Positions 45,480 to 53,842 of a stretch of 64,000 bases of DNA are shown here, one piece after another. Source of the stretch: Wolbachia endosymbiont of Folsomia candida (GTDB lineage: Bacteria > Pseudomonadota > Alphaproteobacteria > Rickettsiales > Anaplasmataceae); assembly GCF_001931755.2 (NCBI RefSeq), contig NZ_CP015510.2:1736001-1800000 (forward strand), in the 5' to 3' direction. The notes beneath the pieces are model-generated. The model made no database searches and was not told the DNA's origin. It saw only the letters and a program-made list of their open reading frames with translations. Made by a program: the position numbers and the translations under genes. Numbering within the stretch: the stretch's first letter is position 1; every line of letters starts with the position of its first letter.

Positions 45480-46530
45480 TGTAAAGGTCAACTAATTCAT
45501 TGACAAATTTTGCAAAAAGCTCAAAGGAGTAATACCTCCAAGAGCTTGATGCGGCCTGTGTTCATTGTAATAAATTAAATATCTAAACAATTCATCCTTA
45601 AATTCTTGAACGGTCTCAAACGTTGTTCCCTCAATCAAATCATCATTTAAAGTCCGCCAAAAGCGCTCTACTTTGCCATTTGTTTGTGGTCTATATGGCC
45701 TTGTATATAAATGCTTTAAGCCAATTTCAACTAACATTCTTTCAAATGGATGTCCATCCAAATTACTTCTTGATGCAAACTCTGGTCCATTGTCTGTCAT
45801 TACTTCTTTGAACTGAATACTGTAACTTTGCTTTATATAATTAAAACATCTGAGCACTGCAAACATTACATTCAGACTCTGAATATTTTCTAAAACTTCT
45901 GCCCATGCTATACGGCTTGCATCGTCTATTACACACACTAAATAGTATCTTTTGCTCTCATTTATTATCATATCTTTACTCAGATAATGACAGTCTATAT
46001 GTGCCAATTCTCCAGCTTTTTCCCTGATTATCTTTCTCTTCACCTCTTTTTCTTTTGTGCTCAACTTATTCATGCCGGCTCTCTTAATAATATTATATAT
46101 ACCAGATGGAGAAGGTGTTTTGTTGCCCAACTTTTTTGCTAGTATAGCACAAATTTCATATTTATTTATCCCTTTTTTCCGCTCCTCTATAACTGCTTTT
46201 TCTATTTCAATATCTGTTCTTCTACTTTCCCATCTTGGACCTCTTTTTCTTGGTAAAAACTCTTTTTCTAATCCGCTATTTCTATACCTATTATAATATT
46301 TACAGAATGTTTGTCTGTTGATTCCATTAGCGTGATAAAAATCGCCTACAAATCTATAAAATGGATGCTTTTTTGCCTTTGTTTGCTCATATTCTTTGAT
46401 CAAAAATCTCCATTTACTTTGGTAATTTCTCTCTAAAGTTTTATCTTCTGTGTTTCTTCTCATACCTAACTCCCTCAAAAATGTTTCTTTTATCTTAACA
46501 TTTTTGTCATCGAATTAGTTGACCTTTACA
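45480..46530 (-). mobile_element. IS481-like element, copy 2 (1051 bp, reverse)
   Basis: Same perfect 19-bp ends as copy 1 (TGTAAAGGTCAACTAATTC at 45480 and complement at 46512-46530). Flanks read AAGCATC on the left and ATCCCAGTG on the right, so a 3-bp ATC duplication is possible. The right flank is part of the CCCAGTG palindromic repeat. At the three positions where copy 1 differs, it matches copy 3. Confidence 0.9.
45492..46463 (-). CDS. IS481-like transposase (copy 2)
   Basis: 323 residues, protein identical to copies 1 and 3. Intact rve/DDE core as described for copy 1 (AHIDCH, TDNGPEF, VERFW). It lies directly upstream of the large metalloprotease-like gene, pointing the same way, about 150 bp from that gene's start, so it may have displaced or supplied the promoter of that gene. 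Confidence 0.9.
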   Translation of the reverse strand: MRRNTEDKTLERNYQSKWRFLIKEYEQTKAKKHPFYRFVGDFYHANGINRQTFCKYYNRYRNSGLEKEFLPRKRGPRWESRRTDIEIEKAVIEERKKGINKYEICAILAKKLGNKTPSPSGIYNIIKRAGMNKLSTKEKEVKRKIIREKAGELAHIDCHYLSKDMIINESKRYYLVCVIDDASRIAWAEVLENIQSLNVMFAVLRCFNYIKQSYSIQFKEVMTDNGPEFASRSNLDGHPFERMLVEIGLKHLYTRPYRPQTNGKVERFWRTLNDDLIEGTTFETVQEFKDELFRYLIYYNEHRPHQALGGITPLSFLQNLSMN

Positions 46531-46753
46531 ATCCCAGTGCGTAACACTTGTATCTTTATGATGTGAGGCATTAGAGCTAAAATACCACGCAGGAAGGGTG
46601 AAGCCGACTTGACACTAACGCCAATAAGGCCGAATTCCAGATTTTGCTCCCCTCCCATAGAGTTAAAAGACTGAACAGTATCTTTGGAATTATATCCCGT
46701 ATTACAAGGTTAGTCTAAACTCTCAGTTTATTTATAGTCTTGGAGGTAATTTT
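46531..46753 (+). other. Non-coding left end of IS110-like element (possible guide-RNA region)
   Basis: 223 bp between the IS481-like copy and the IS110-like transposase. No open frame. It starts in the CCCAGTGCG repeat and leads to a ribosome site (TTGGAGGTAATTTT) before ATG 46754. IS110-family elements carry a non-coding bridge RNA in the end that precedes the transposase. Stretches such as GAAGGGTGAAGCCGACTTGA and CCCCTCCCATAGAG could fold, but I cannot define the RNA by eye. Confidence 0.35.
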
Positions 46754-47721
46754 ATGCAAGTAAATGCTATTTTGGGTGTGGATATTTCAAAAAAGAAATT
46801 TGATGTTTGTTTGCTGATGGACAATAAAAAACGACACAAAGTCTTTCAAAATAATCAGGATGGCTTTGCAAAGCTTGTGGTTTGGTGCAATGGCCATGGA
46901 GCAAATCTTATTCATCTGTGTCTTGAGGCAACTAGCTGGTATGGGGAAGATTTGGCTACTTTTATGCACGATTTAGGGCATAATGTTAGTATAGTAAACC
47001 CGGCTCAAATCAAGGCTTTTGGCAAAAGTGAGCTGCTCAGAAATAAAACAGATAAATCAGATGCAGCTATGATAGCTAGATTTTGTATTGCGAATAAACC
47101 TGCTCTTTGGAAACCAATTGCACCTGAAATGAGGCATTTAAGAGATCTTTACCGTTGTATGCAATCGCTAAAAAATGATAAATTGCAACAGATGAACCGC
47201 TTGGAAAATGAAAATATGCATTCCAGCTGCAAAGAAGCTATATCTAAGGTAATTTTGGCAATAGAGGAGCAAATTATTGTTCTCGAAACAGAAATTAATG
47301 AGCATATAAATCACTACCACATCTAAAAAATATGGTAGAAAACCTCAAGACTATAAAAGGTATAGGACATCTTACTGCTGTTGCTGTTATTGCAGAAATG
47401 CCAGCGGTTGATAATTTTGACAATGCTAAGCAATTTACAGCTTTTGCTGGTCTAAATCCAGGACATTATGAATCTGGATCGTCTGTAAGTAAGAGAAGTT
47501 GCATATGTAAAATAGGATCTGAGCGCGTCCGAAAAGCCCTTTATATGCCAGCTATAGTAGTCAAAAACCATAATAATCATTTTCAAAAATTTTGTCAGCG
47601 TCTAGCAAGTAAAGGTAAATGCCCAAAAGTCATAGTCCTTGCGTTAATGAGAAAATTAATGCATGTCTTTTTTGGTATTCTTAAAAACAATCAACCATTT
47701 AATTGTAATTTAGTTGGATAA
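46754..47721 (+). pseudogene. IS110-like DEDD transposase, frameshifted
   Basis: N-terminal part (46754-47328) has GVDISKKKFDVCLL (first Asp), CLEATSWYGEDLA (Glu) and RNKTDKSDAAMIARF (Asp pair) of the RuvC-like DEDD domain. It runs into a stop after NHYHI. The second part (from about 47320, other frame) reads HLKNMVENLKTIKGIGHLTAVAVIAEM and the Tnp C-terminal domain with FTAFAGLNPGHYESGSS. Loss of one base near 47314-47319 explains the break. Probably inactive unless frameshifting rescues it. Confidence 0.85.
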
Positions 47722-47769
47722 TTTGTTTGACATCAAAGACAGTATCTGGGATCTATCTTTTTTTCCTGG

Positions 47770-47793
47770 ATCTGAGTAGTCAGCTACTCAGAT
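47770..47793. repeat. Palindrome after IS110-like element
   Basis: ATCTGAGTAG-TCAG-CTACTCAGAT, a perfect 10-bp stem with 4-base loop, followed by GACATGG. Lies in the spacer between the transposase pseudogene and the convergent orphan gene at 47822. It resembles the other GATGACA-flanked repeats. Confidence 0.6.
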
Positions 47794-47821
47794 GACATGG
47801 TTTCGAAAGAATTCTATTCTA

Positions 47822-48220
47822 TTATACTCTTCTAATACTGATAGTATCGAACTCCTTAGAGGGGTTGTTTTCTTTTGGAATCATATTAAATGTTACCTCT
47901 TTTCCATCCAAAGATAAAGCTCCTCCATCCAATGTATAGTTGTTGAGATCACAATGATTCAACTCTTTATCACACATAATTTCTTCCATTTCCGGAGAGT
48001 CTGGTAGAAACATTATAATATGCGTTTCTCCGCCACTGGACATTTCAGACCAATTTCCAAACGACAAGTCTTTTAATCCACATGTATCATACTTCATTGA
48101 ATATGTAGTAGTGTGTTCACTTCCATTATTATCTACACTATATTGAGATATAGTGTAATAATCACCGTCATTAAAAAAGTCTTGACCGTGGCTATTAAAA
48201 AAATCTATAAAATCTGTCAT
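47822..48220 (-). CDS. Hypothetical protein, paralogue of 49000-49389
   Basis: 132 residues; ATG preceded by AAAAGGAGTAAGT, a good ribosome site. No known domain. N-terminus TDFIDFFNSHGQDFFNDGDYYTI and C-terminus KEVTFNMIPK...DTISIRRV match the layout of the gene at 49000 (EDLLNFFHDNNFFEENANYVM ... KVTFHVTSST...ITVSIKKI). Rich in Asp, Ser, Met and Cys, probably beta-rich, no membrane segment. A good promoter precedes it (48254-48282). Function unknown. Confidence 0.6.
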   Translation of the reverse strand: MTDFIDFFNSHGQDFFNDGDYYTISQYSVDNNGSEHTTTYSMKYDTCGLKDLSFGNWSEMSSGGETHIIMFLPDSPEMEEIMCDKELNHCDLNNYTLDGGALSLDGKEVTFNMIPKENNPSKEFDTISIRRV

Positions 48221-48253
48221 AATACTTACTCCTTTTATTACTAAACTATTAAT

Positions 48254-48282
48254 ATAATAGACAATATTTCTATATAAGTCAA
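48254..48282 (-). promoter_or_regulatory. Putative promoter of orphan gene 47822-48220
   Basis: On the minus strand TTGACT (48282-48277), exact 17-bp spacer and TATTAT (48259-48254), about 34 bp before the ATG. Confidence 0.5.
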
Positions 48283-48313
48283 TAAAATATTAATTTATTA
48301 GCATATCTAGTCA

Positions 48314-48985
48314 TTAAGCCCCTTTTTCAACTCCTGAAAAAGAATGCTGCTCAATTTGAACGTTATTGTTTTCTTCTTTCTGTAATTTGCTATCTGTACA
48401 CCACAGAGCAACATTTACTGCCATGACAGCACAACCTACAATAAAAAAAGATGTAGAAACGAAAGAGATAATGGAAACATCATACGAAGCTGTACTCAAG
48501 ATTAAAGGTATAGCACCTCCTACCAAAAATGAAACACTGGATGCTATGTCCAAACAAATCCTTGTTAACTTTTTCTTTTGCTTTGAAGTATTAGACTTCT
48601 TTCGACATTCTACTTCTGTGGGAAATTGCGTTGTCGCTTCGGTGCTCAAATCCTCATGTATGTTCAATACAGTGCGGTTTTCCTCTTGTGCTCCTAGCAC
48701 TTGTCTCTCACAAGTGAGATTCGAAAGAAGTCTATTTTCTATTCCAATTTGCTTATTAGCATCATGCTTTTGAAAATGATCAATTAGTGACCATACATTT
48801 AAAGCAAGTGAAATTGCACTTATTGTAACACCAGCAATAGCAAGGTATACGCTGATGCTAGAAATACCAAAAACTGATGTTGCTATATACCCAGCAAGAA
48901 GAATAATAGATGATGCAGTAACTAAATGTTTTAAATAAGTTCGCATTTTCTTTCTATATGCTAACCAATCTTTTTTATTACGCAT
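48314..48985 (-). CDS. Hypothetical four-TM protein with repeat-derived linker
   Basis: 223 residues. Hydrophobic segments at about 21-42, 45-68, 146-168 and 173-195, as two hairpins separated by a long soluble linker. The linker (about residues 85-131, RLLSNLTCERQVLGAQEENR onward) is the in-frame translation of a 141-bp mobile repeat (48593-48733) that also occurs outside genes at 49489-49632. So the gene survived, or was extended by, an insertion. Starts 14 bp after the stop of the 49000 gene and is probably co-transcribed. Function unknown. Confidence 0.6.
   Translation of the reverse strand: MRNKKDWLAYRKKMRTYLKHLVTASSIILLAGYIATSVFGISSISVYLAIAGVTISAISLALNVWSLIDHFQKHDANKQIGIENRLLSNLTCERQVLGAQEENRTVLNIHEDLSTEATTQFPTEVECRKKSNTSKQKKKLTRICLDIASSVSFLVGGAIPLILSTASYDVSIISFVSTSFFIVGCAVMAVNVALWCTDSKLQKEENNNVQIEQHSFSGVEKGA
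48592..48734. repeat. MITE with TA ends, inserted inside a coding sequence
   Basis: AGACTTCTTTCG at the left and CGAAAGAAGTCT at the right are exact inverted ends, flanked by TA on both sides. The body (TTCTACTTCTGTGGGAAATT, GTCGCTTCGGTGCTCAAATC) is nearly identical to the intergenic copy at 49488-49633. Length is a multiple of 3 (141 or 144 with one flank), which keeps the host frame open. Confidence 0.85.
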
Positions 48986-48999
48986 AACACAGTACTTTC

Positions 49000-49389
49000 T
49001 TAGTGAATCATATAGTTTATTTTTTTAATACTCACAGTGATTGGTTCTTTTCCACTTGTGCTTGATGTTACATGAAATGTCACTTTACCTTCACTATCAT
49101 AAGACCAGCCTTTGCTTTCATCTATGGTATGTACTACACACCAAGCGCTACACCAGGGACTTATTGGTACGTTAGTGTGACCACATTTTAATACCTTAAG
49201 AGATTCCACATTAAAAGAGATTGTCTCTGTGCGTATTGCGTCATCTGAAAGTACGTCATAGTGTTTATATGAAATTGAACTTTCGTCTTTTCCAACAGCG
49301 ACCATACATTCATCTCCCATGCACATTACGTAGTTGGCATTTTCCTCGAAAAAATTATTATCATGAAAAAAATTTAATAAATCTTCCAT
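49000..49389 (-). CDS. Hypothetical protein, paralogue of 47822-48220
   Basis: 129 residues. N-terminus MEDLLNFFHDNNFFEENANYVMCMGDECM; later KVLKCGHTNVPISPWCSAWCVVH with four closely placed Cys; C-terminal strands KVTFHVTSST and ITVSIKKINYM. It shares the fold pattern but little identity with the gene at 47822. First gene of a leftward pair with the four-TM protein. The mobile repeat and tRNA-Leu lie upstream. Function unknown. Confidence 0.55.
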   Translation of the reverse strand: MEDLLNFFHDNNFFEENANYVMCMGDECMVAVGKDESSISYKHYDVLSDDAIRTETISFNVESLKVLKCGHTNVPISPWCSAWCVVHTIDESKGWSYDSEGKVTFHVTSSTSGKEPITVSIKKINYMIH

Positions 49390-49487
49390 ATCGAATTATA
49401 TTACAATGTTAATTATCTATTATAACGTTTATTTATAAAAGAGTCGATTTTTTATTGATAATATTAAAGAAAGAAATAAATATGCAA

Positions 49488-49633
49488 TAGACTTCTTTCG
49501 AAACTCTACTTCTGTGGGAAATTGCGTTGTCGCTTCGGTGCTCAAATCCTCATGTATGTTCAATACACTGCGGTTTTCTGCTCCGCGTGCTCCTAGCACT
49601 TGCCTCACACAAGCGAGTTTCGAAAGAAGTCTA
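49488..49633. repeat. MITE with TA ends, intergenic copy
   Basis: Inverted ends AGACTTCTTTCGAAACTC and GAGTTTCGAAAGAAGTCT are perfect over 18 bp (with one C-G context shift inside), flanked by TA. It lies 10 bp from the tRNA-Leu gene. A third, single end (TAGACTTCTTTCGAAACTCA) lies at 51224-51243 just after tldD. TA flanks are what IS630/mariner-type transposases produce. Confidence 0.85.
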
Positions 49634-49642
49634 ATCTAAGAG

Positions 49643-49726
49643 TGCCCGAGAGAAGACTTGAACTTCCACAACTTAAAAGTTACTAGCACCTGAAGCTAGC
49701 GCGTCTACCAATTCCGCCACCCGGGC
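49643..49726 (-). tRNA. tRNA-Leu (CAG)
   Basis: On the minus strand: GCCCGGGTGGCGGAATTGGT starts the gene, with acceptor stem GCCCGGG/CTCGGGC plus A discriminator, D-arm with GGTAGACGC, anticodon stem-loop CTAGC-TTCAGGT-GCTAG (anticodon CAG), a long variable arm (class II), and the T-arm GAAGTTCAAGTCTTC. 84 nt; CCA is not encoded. Confidence 0.95.
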
Positions 49727-49788
49727 TTTTTATAGTTTACTGTGTTAAAATTAAATAATATACTTAAACGATGTTTAGTTAAAAAATA

Positions 49789-51219
49789 ATGTTAGAAAAT
49801 ATAAACCTAGATCAAATATTTTTTGCTCAAAACAATGTTAATATTAATAATGTGTACAAGATAGTCAATAGTGCTTTGAGCAACAGTGATGGTGGTGAGC
49901 TATTTTTAGAGTTTTGCCAATCAGAGTCTCTGCTTTTTGATGATAATATATTAAAGCATGTGGATTTAAACACTAGAAGGGGGTTTGGTTTAAGGTCTTT
50001 TTGTGGTGATAGTACATCTTTCGTTTGTTCTTCTGAGATTAGTGAAAAAGAAATCAGCAATGCAGCATCTATAGTAAAGCACTCAACTGATTTGAGTAAA
50101 ACAAATTCAATAAACTTAAATGAAGAAAGAAAAAATTTATATTCAAAAGTTAATCCAATCAATGAAATAGATTTAAATTCAAAAATTAAACTACTGAGTG
50201 AAGTTAATGAATATATAAGATCTAAAAATAGTTCTGTAAAGCAAGTAAAAATAACTCTTAGTGGTGAATGGCAAGTTGTGCAAATAATAAAAGAAGGTGA
50301 ACACAGATTAAGCGACATAAGACCTCTAGTCCGTTTTAATGTGCTGGTTATTTTAGAGAAAAATGGTCAAATTGAAAGGGGTTCTGCAGGGCATGGAGGA
50401 AGAGACTCTTATAGTGAATTTGTTTCCGAGAAGAAGTGGAAAGACGTCGCAAATCAAGCATTAAAGCAAGCATCGATAAATCTTGAGGCAATCCCAACTC
50501 CAGCTGGGGAAATGACAGTTGTTTTAGGTTCTGGATGGCCTGGAGTATTGTTACACGAAGCTGTAGGTCATGGGCTCGAGGGTGATTTTAATCGCAAAGA
50601 AGTTTCAGCATTTTCAAATTCTTTGGGTAAGCAAGTAGCAGCTAGTGGTATCACAGTAGTTGATGATGGAACCCTGCCTAATTTACGTGGTTCTATTAGC
50701 ATAGATGATGAAGGTACTCCATCTGGCTACAATGTATTGATAGAAGACGGGATTCTTAAGGGCTATATGCAGGATCACATGAACGCTAAACTCATGGGTG
50801 TTAATCCAACTGGTAACGGCAGAAGAGAAAGTTACAAAGAAGTGATTATGCCACGTATGACAAACACTTATATGTTACCTGGAAAGAATACGCCAGAAGA
50901 AATTATATCTAGTGTAAAAAAAGGACTATATGCAGTAAATTTTGGTGGTGGACAAGTTGATATCACATCTGGAAAATTTGTTTTTTCCTCCTCAGAAGCC
51001 TATTTAATAGAAAATGGCAAAATCACACAACCTGTTAAGGGAGCAACACTAATTGGTGATGGTCCAACAGTGCTGAAAAAAGTATCTATGATTGGCAATG
51101 ATCTTAAGTTAGACCCTGGAGTTGGTACATGTTCAAAAGATGGACAAAGCATACCAGTTGGAGTTGGTCAGCCAACGCTTAAAGTTGATTCAATAACTGT
51201 TGGTGGAACCGAGGTGTAA
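49789..51219 (+). CDS. tldD: Metalloprotease TldD
   Basis: Zinc metalloprotease of the TldD/PmbA family (M103), which with TldE degrades small peptides. 476 residues. The metal site HEAVGHGLEGD lies near residue 256. RRGFGLRSFCGD in the N-terminal half, GSAGHGGRDSYSEF, and the C-terminal FVFSSSEAYLIENGKITQPVKGATLIGDG and MIGNDLKLDPGVGTCSKDGQSIPVGVGQPTLKV are family blocks. Complete. A terminator hairpin follows. Confidence 0.95.
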   Translation: MLENINLDQIFFAQNNVNINNVYKIVNSALSNSDGGELFLEFCQSESLLFDDNILKHVDLNTRRGFGLRSFCGDSTSFVCSSEISEKEISNAASIVKHSTDLSKTNSINLNEERKNLYSKVNPINEIDLNSKIKLLSEVNEYIRSKNSSVKQVKITLSGEWQVVQIIKEGEHRLSDIRPLVRFNVLVILEKNGQIERGSAGHGGRDSYSEFVSEKKWKDVANQALKQASINLEAIPTPAGEMTVVLGSGWPGVLLHEAVGHGLEGDFNRKEVSAFSNSLGKQVAASGITVVDDGTLPNLRGSISIDDEGTPSGYNVLIEDGILKGYMQDHMNAKLMGVNPTGNGRRESYKEVIMPRMTNTYMLPGKNTPEEIISSVKKGLYAVNFGGGQVDITSGKFVFSSSEAYLIENGKITQPVKGATLIGDGPTVLKKVSMIGNDLKLDPGVGTCSKDGQSIPVGVGQPTLKVDSITVGGTEV

Positions 51220-51244
51220 ATAATAGACTTCTTTCGAAACTCAC

Positions 51245-51271
51245 AGAGTTCTTGCATAATACAAGAACTCT
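51245..51271. terminator. Hairpin between tldD and the convergent coiled-coil gene
   Basis: AGAGTTCTTG and CAAGAACTCT form a perfect 10-bp stem with loop CATAATA. It starts 25 bases after the tldD stop and 10 bases before the convergent gene end at 51282, so it can serve both. It lies immediately after a single MITE end (51224-51243). Confidence 0.6.
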
Positions 51272-51281
51272 TAAGTTATAG

Positions 51282-52082
51282 TTAAAAATACATTGGATCT
51301 TGATGACTTCCACATGTTGCCTGGTCTGCCATAACATTCAATGACGCTGCACTTTCATGAAAGCTTTGTGCACCAGCCTTTAAAATATCAGACTTTGTTT
51401 CTGCAAGGTCGCACTTAAATTTTTCCACATTATCATTCAAAGATTGAAGTTGTTTATCAACATTAAGTTTAGCTTGGTTAAAATAGTTCTCTACTCTTTG
51501 AGTATGATTATCTAAAACACTAAGCGCTTTTATACGTACAGACTGTAAAATGCTATTTACTTCCTTTTCCATTCTGGCTTCAGTAATAAACTCACTTATT
51601 TTATTTTCTATCTCAGGCTTGATTAGGTTTTCAATTTTTGTTGCGCAAAACTCTTTTACTGATTTCTCTACCTGAAGGTTTACTCCTGGCTTCAGCAAAA
51701 TTGCAACTTCCGGCCCTACATTTTTGACTGCTTTTTCAGCTGTCTCTCTAGCAATTTTTGCTGTATTTTCTACTGTCTTACTAACAGAATTTAATATGGT
51801 TTTTTCTATCTCATGGGCTTTTTTATTAGCTTCTTCTCTACCAGCTTCTCTAGCTAATGCCCTTAACTCGTCGCCCATTTTTCTAGCTTCTTCTCTACCA
51901 ACTTCTCTGGCTGATGCCTTTAACGCGTCACCCATTTTGTCCATAACTGTTTCTGCAGCCTCTTGTGCTGCTTTACTTATGCCAAAGAAATTGTCGATCA
52001 GCCCACCTCCTCGTGCATAAGAGGATTCTTGAGGATAATATTTGGCTGGCTTATGTGGATTACTGCTATAATGTTTTATCAT
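51282..52082 (-). CDS. All-helical/coiled-coil hypothetical protein with internal duplication
   Basis: 266 residues; ATG preceded by AAGGAGTAATTATC. No membrane segment. Residues about 50-90 contain a tandem duplication: ASAREVGREEARKMGDE then ALAREAGREEANKKAHE. From there to the end it is a continuous amphipathic helix (KTVENTAKIARETAEKAVKNV, LNVDKQLQSLNDNVEKFK), like apolipoprotein-type or tail-fibre coiled coils. The N-terminus has Tyr/Pro and a Gly patch (SSYARGGGLIDNFFG). Upstream DNA has the inverted repeat ATTAACA-TTTTAG-TGTTAAT (52111-52130). Function unknown. Confidence 0.6.
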   Translation of the reverse strand: MIKHYSSNPHKPAKYYPQESSYARGGGLIDNFFGISKAAQEAAETVMDKMGDALKASAREVGREEARKMGDELRALAREAGREEANKKAHEIEKTILNSVSKTVENTAKIARETAEKAVKNVGPEVAILLKPGVNLQVEKSVKEFCATKIENLIKPEIENKISEFITEARMEKEVNSILQSVRIKALSVLDNHTQRVENYFNQAKLNVDKQLQSLNDNVEKFKCDLAETKSDILKAGAQSFHESAASLNVMADQATCGSHQDPMYF

Positions 52083-52213
52083 GATAATTACTCCTTAATA
52101 AAGTTAATATATTAACATTTTAGTGTTAATATTATATTAATAAAGATATAGAATTGATTTCCGTAATAATAGGATCATGAAGTTGATCAGCCTGGTGAGT
52201 GCAAGAAGGTAAA

Positions 52214-53485
52214 CTACACTTGTCCAAAAATGAGCGATGCGTTGGTACCACCAAAACCAAATGAGTTAGAAAGTGCATATTGAATTTTATGCTCCTGAGC
52301 TTTAAATGGTACAAAATTTAAATCACACCCTTCTGATGGGTTATGTAAGTTTAAAGTCGGCGGAATAACACCACTATTTAATGCAAGAATACTGAATATT
52401 GCCTCAACGCTTCCTGCAGCACCAAGCAAGTGCCCTATAGAGGATTTAGTTGAAGAAACTGGTATTTTATAAGCGTAATCACCAAATAGTTGCTTCATTG
52501 CTATTACTTCGATTTTATCTCCAAGTGGTGTTGAAGTACCATGTGCATTTATATACCCTATTTTGTTAGAGTCGATTTGTGCGCTTTGAAGAGCAAGCTC
52601 CATTGCTTTAAATGCACCTCTTCCTTCCGGGTGTGGTGCAGTTATGTGATGTGCATCTCCTGTGAGTCCATATCCATTCAGCTCAGCATATATTTTTGCT
52701 CCCCTCTTTTTTGCATGCTCATATTCTTCCAGCACCAAAACACCTGCGCCTTCACCCATGACAAATCCATCACGTTCTTCGTCCCATGGTCTTGAAGCTT
52801 CTTCTGGATTATCGTTAAATTTAGTTGATAATGCCTTCATCGATGCAAAACCTGCAATTCCAACTCTACACAGTGCACTTTCTGCTCCCCCTGCAATCAT
52901 TATATCTGCTTCATCAAGTTTTATAGCTCTTGCTGAATTTATAATTGCGTGCGCACCTGTTGCACATGCTGTGACTGCAGAATCATTTGGACCTGTAAAT
53001 TCATACTTAATAGAAACATGTCCTGATATTAAGTTTATTAAACTTGCAGGAACAAAAAATGGACTTACGCGTCTTGGACCCTTTTCCTGCATAGTGATAA
53101 CGTTTTCCTGAATTGAGGGAAGCCCACCTATACCAGAGCCAATAGTTACACCAACACGCTCTCGATTGATATTTTGGTCTTCCAAAATTAATGAATCATC
53201 TACTGCTTGAATAGCTGCTGCAATACCGTAGTGAATAAAACGATCCGTCCTTTTTAGATCTTTTTCAGAAATATAATCTATGGGATTAAAATAGTGCTGA
53301 GTACCATCTGATTGTACTGGCACTTGCCCTGCAACCTTGCAAGCAAGATCAGAAGAATCAAATCTATCTGTATTTATTGGTTTTATACCAGACTTACCAG
53401 CTATTAGCTTGGTCCAAGTATTTTTAACGTCCGCTGCTAGCGGAGTGATCAAGCCAATACCAGTAACTACTACTCTTCTGCTCAT
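52214..53485 (-). CDS. fabF: Beta-ketoacyl-ACP synthase II FabF
   Basis: Elongating condensing enzyme of fatty acid synthesis. 423 residues. Catalytic Cys in AVTACATGAHAI, His in NAHGTSTPLGD, second His in SSTKSSIGHLLGAAGSVEAI, and the Gly-rich end NSFGFGGTNASLIF. Starts RRVVVTGIGLITPLA. It follows acpP by 13 bp, forming the usual acpP-fabF operon. Confidence 0.96.
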   Translation of the reverse strand: MSRRVVVTGIGLITPLAADVKNTWTKLIAGKSGIKPINTDRFDSSDLACKVAGQVPVQSDGTQHYFNPIDYISEKDLKRTDRFIHYGIAAAIQAVDDSLILEDQNINRERVGVTIGSGIGGLPSIQENVITMQEKGPRRVSPFFVPASLINLISGHVSIKYEFTGPNDSAVTACATGAHAIINSARAIKLDEADIMIAGGAESALCRVGIAGFASMKALSTKFNDNPEEASRPWDEERDGFVMGEGAGVLVLEEYEHAKKRGAKIYAELNGYGLTGDAHHITAPHPEGRGAFKAMELALQSAQIDSNKIGYINAHGTSTPLGDKIEVIAMKQLFGDYAYKIPVSSTKSSIGHLLGAAGSVEAIFSILALNSGVIPPTLNLHNPSEGCDLNFVPFKAQEHKIQYALSNSFGFGGTNASLIFGQV

Positions 53486-53498
53486 TTAACACTAACTA

Positions 53499-53759
53499 TT
53501 AGCCTTTTTTATTAATAATGTACTCAACTATTTGTTCCATGGTTTCCATTTTCTGCGCATCTTCATCTGAAATCTCTATTCCAAATTCTTCTTCCACTGC
53601 CATGATTATTTCAACTGCGTCCAAACTATCTGTGCCATGATCTGATAATTTCGAAGAGCTACCGAATTTTTCTACATCCTTACTAATGTGCTCCAACATA
53701 ATCCTTTTTACTTTTGTTTCTATATCTTCTCTAGTGATTTTTGCTACTCCGCTGTTCAT
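53499..53759 (-). CDS. acpP: Acyl carrier protein
   Basis: 86 residues. The phosphopantetheine site is the Ser of DHGTDSLDAVEIIMAVEEEFGIEISDEDA, which keeps DSLD. The N-terminus is a few residues longer than E. coli ACP (MNSGVAKITREDIETKV). First gene of acpP-fabF. Confidence 0.96.
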   Translation of the reverse strand: MNSGVAKITREDIETKVKRIMLEHISKDVEKFGSSSKLSDHGTDSLDAVEIIMAVEEEFGIEISDEDAQKMETMEQIVEYIINKKG

Positions 53760-53842
53760 TTTTTACCAAAAAATAACCTATTATTTGATGTTATAAAAAA
53801 TTTTTATGTTTGCAATATAATTAATATTAATAAACTTGAAAG

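Noticed and set aside
52662..53111. 149-residue forward frame inside fabF
   Set aside because: Antisense shadow of fabF.
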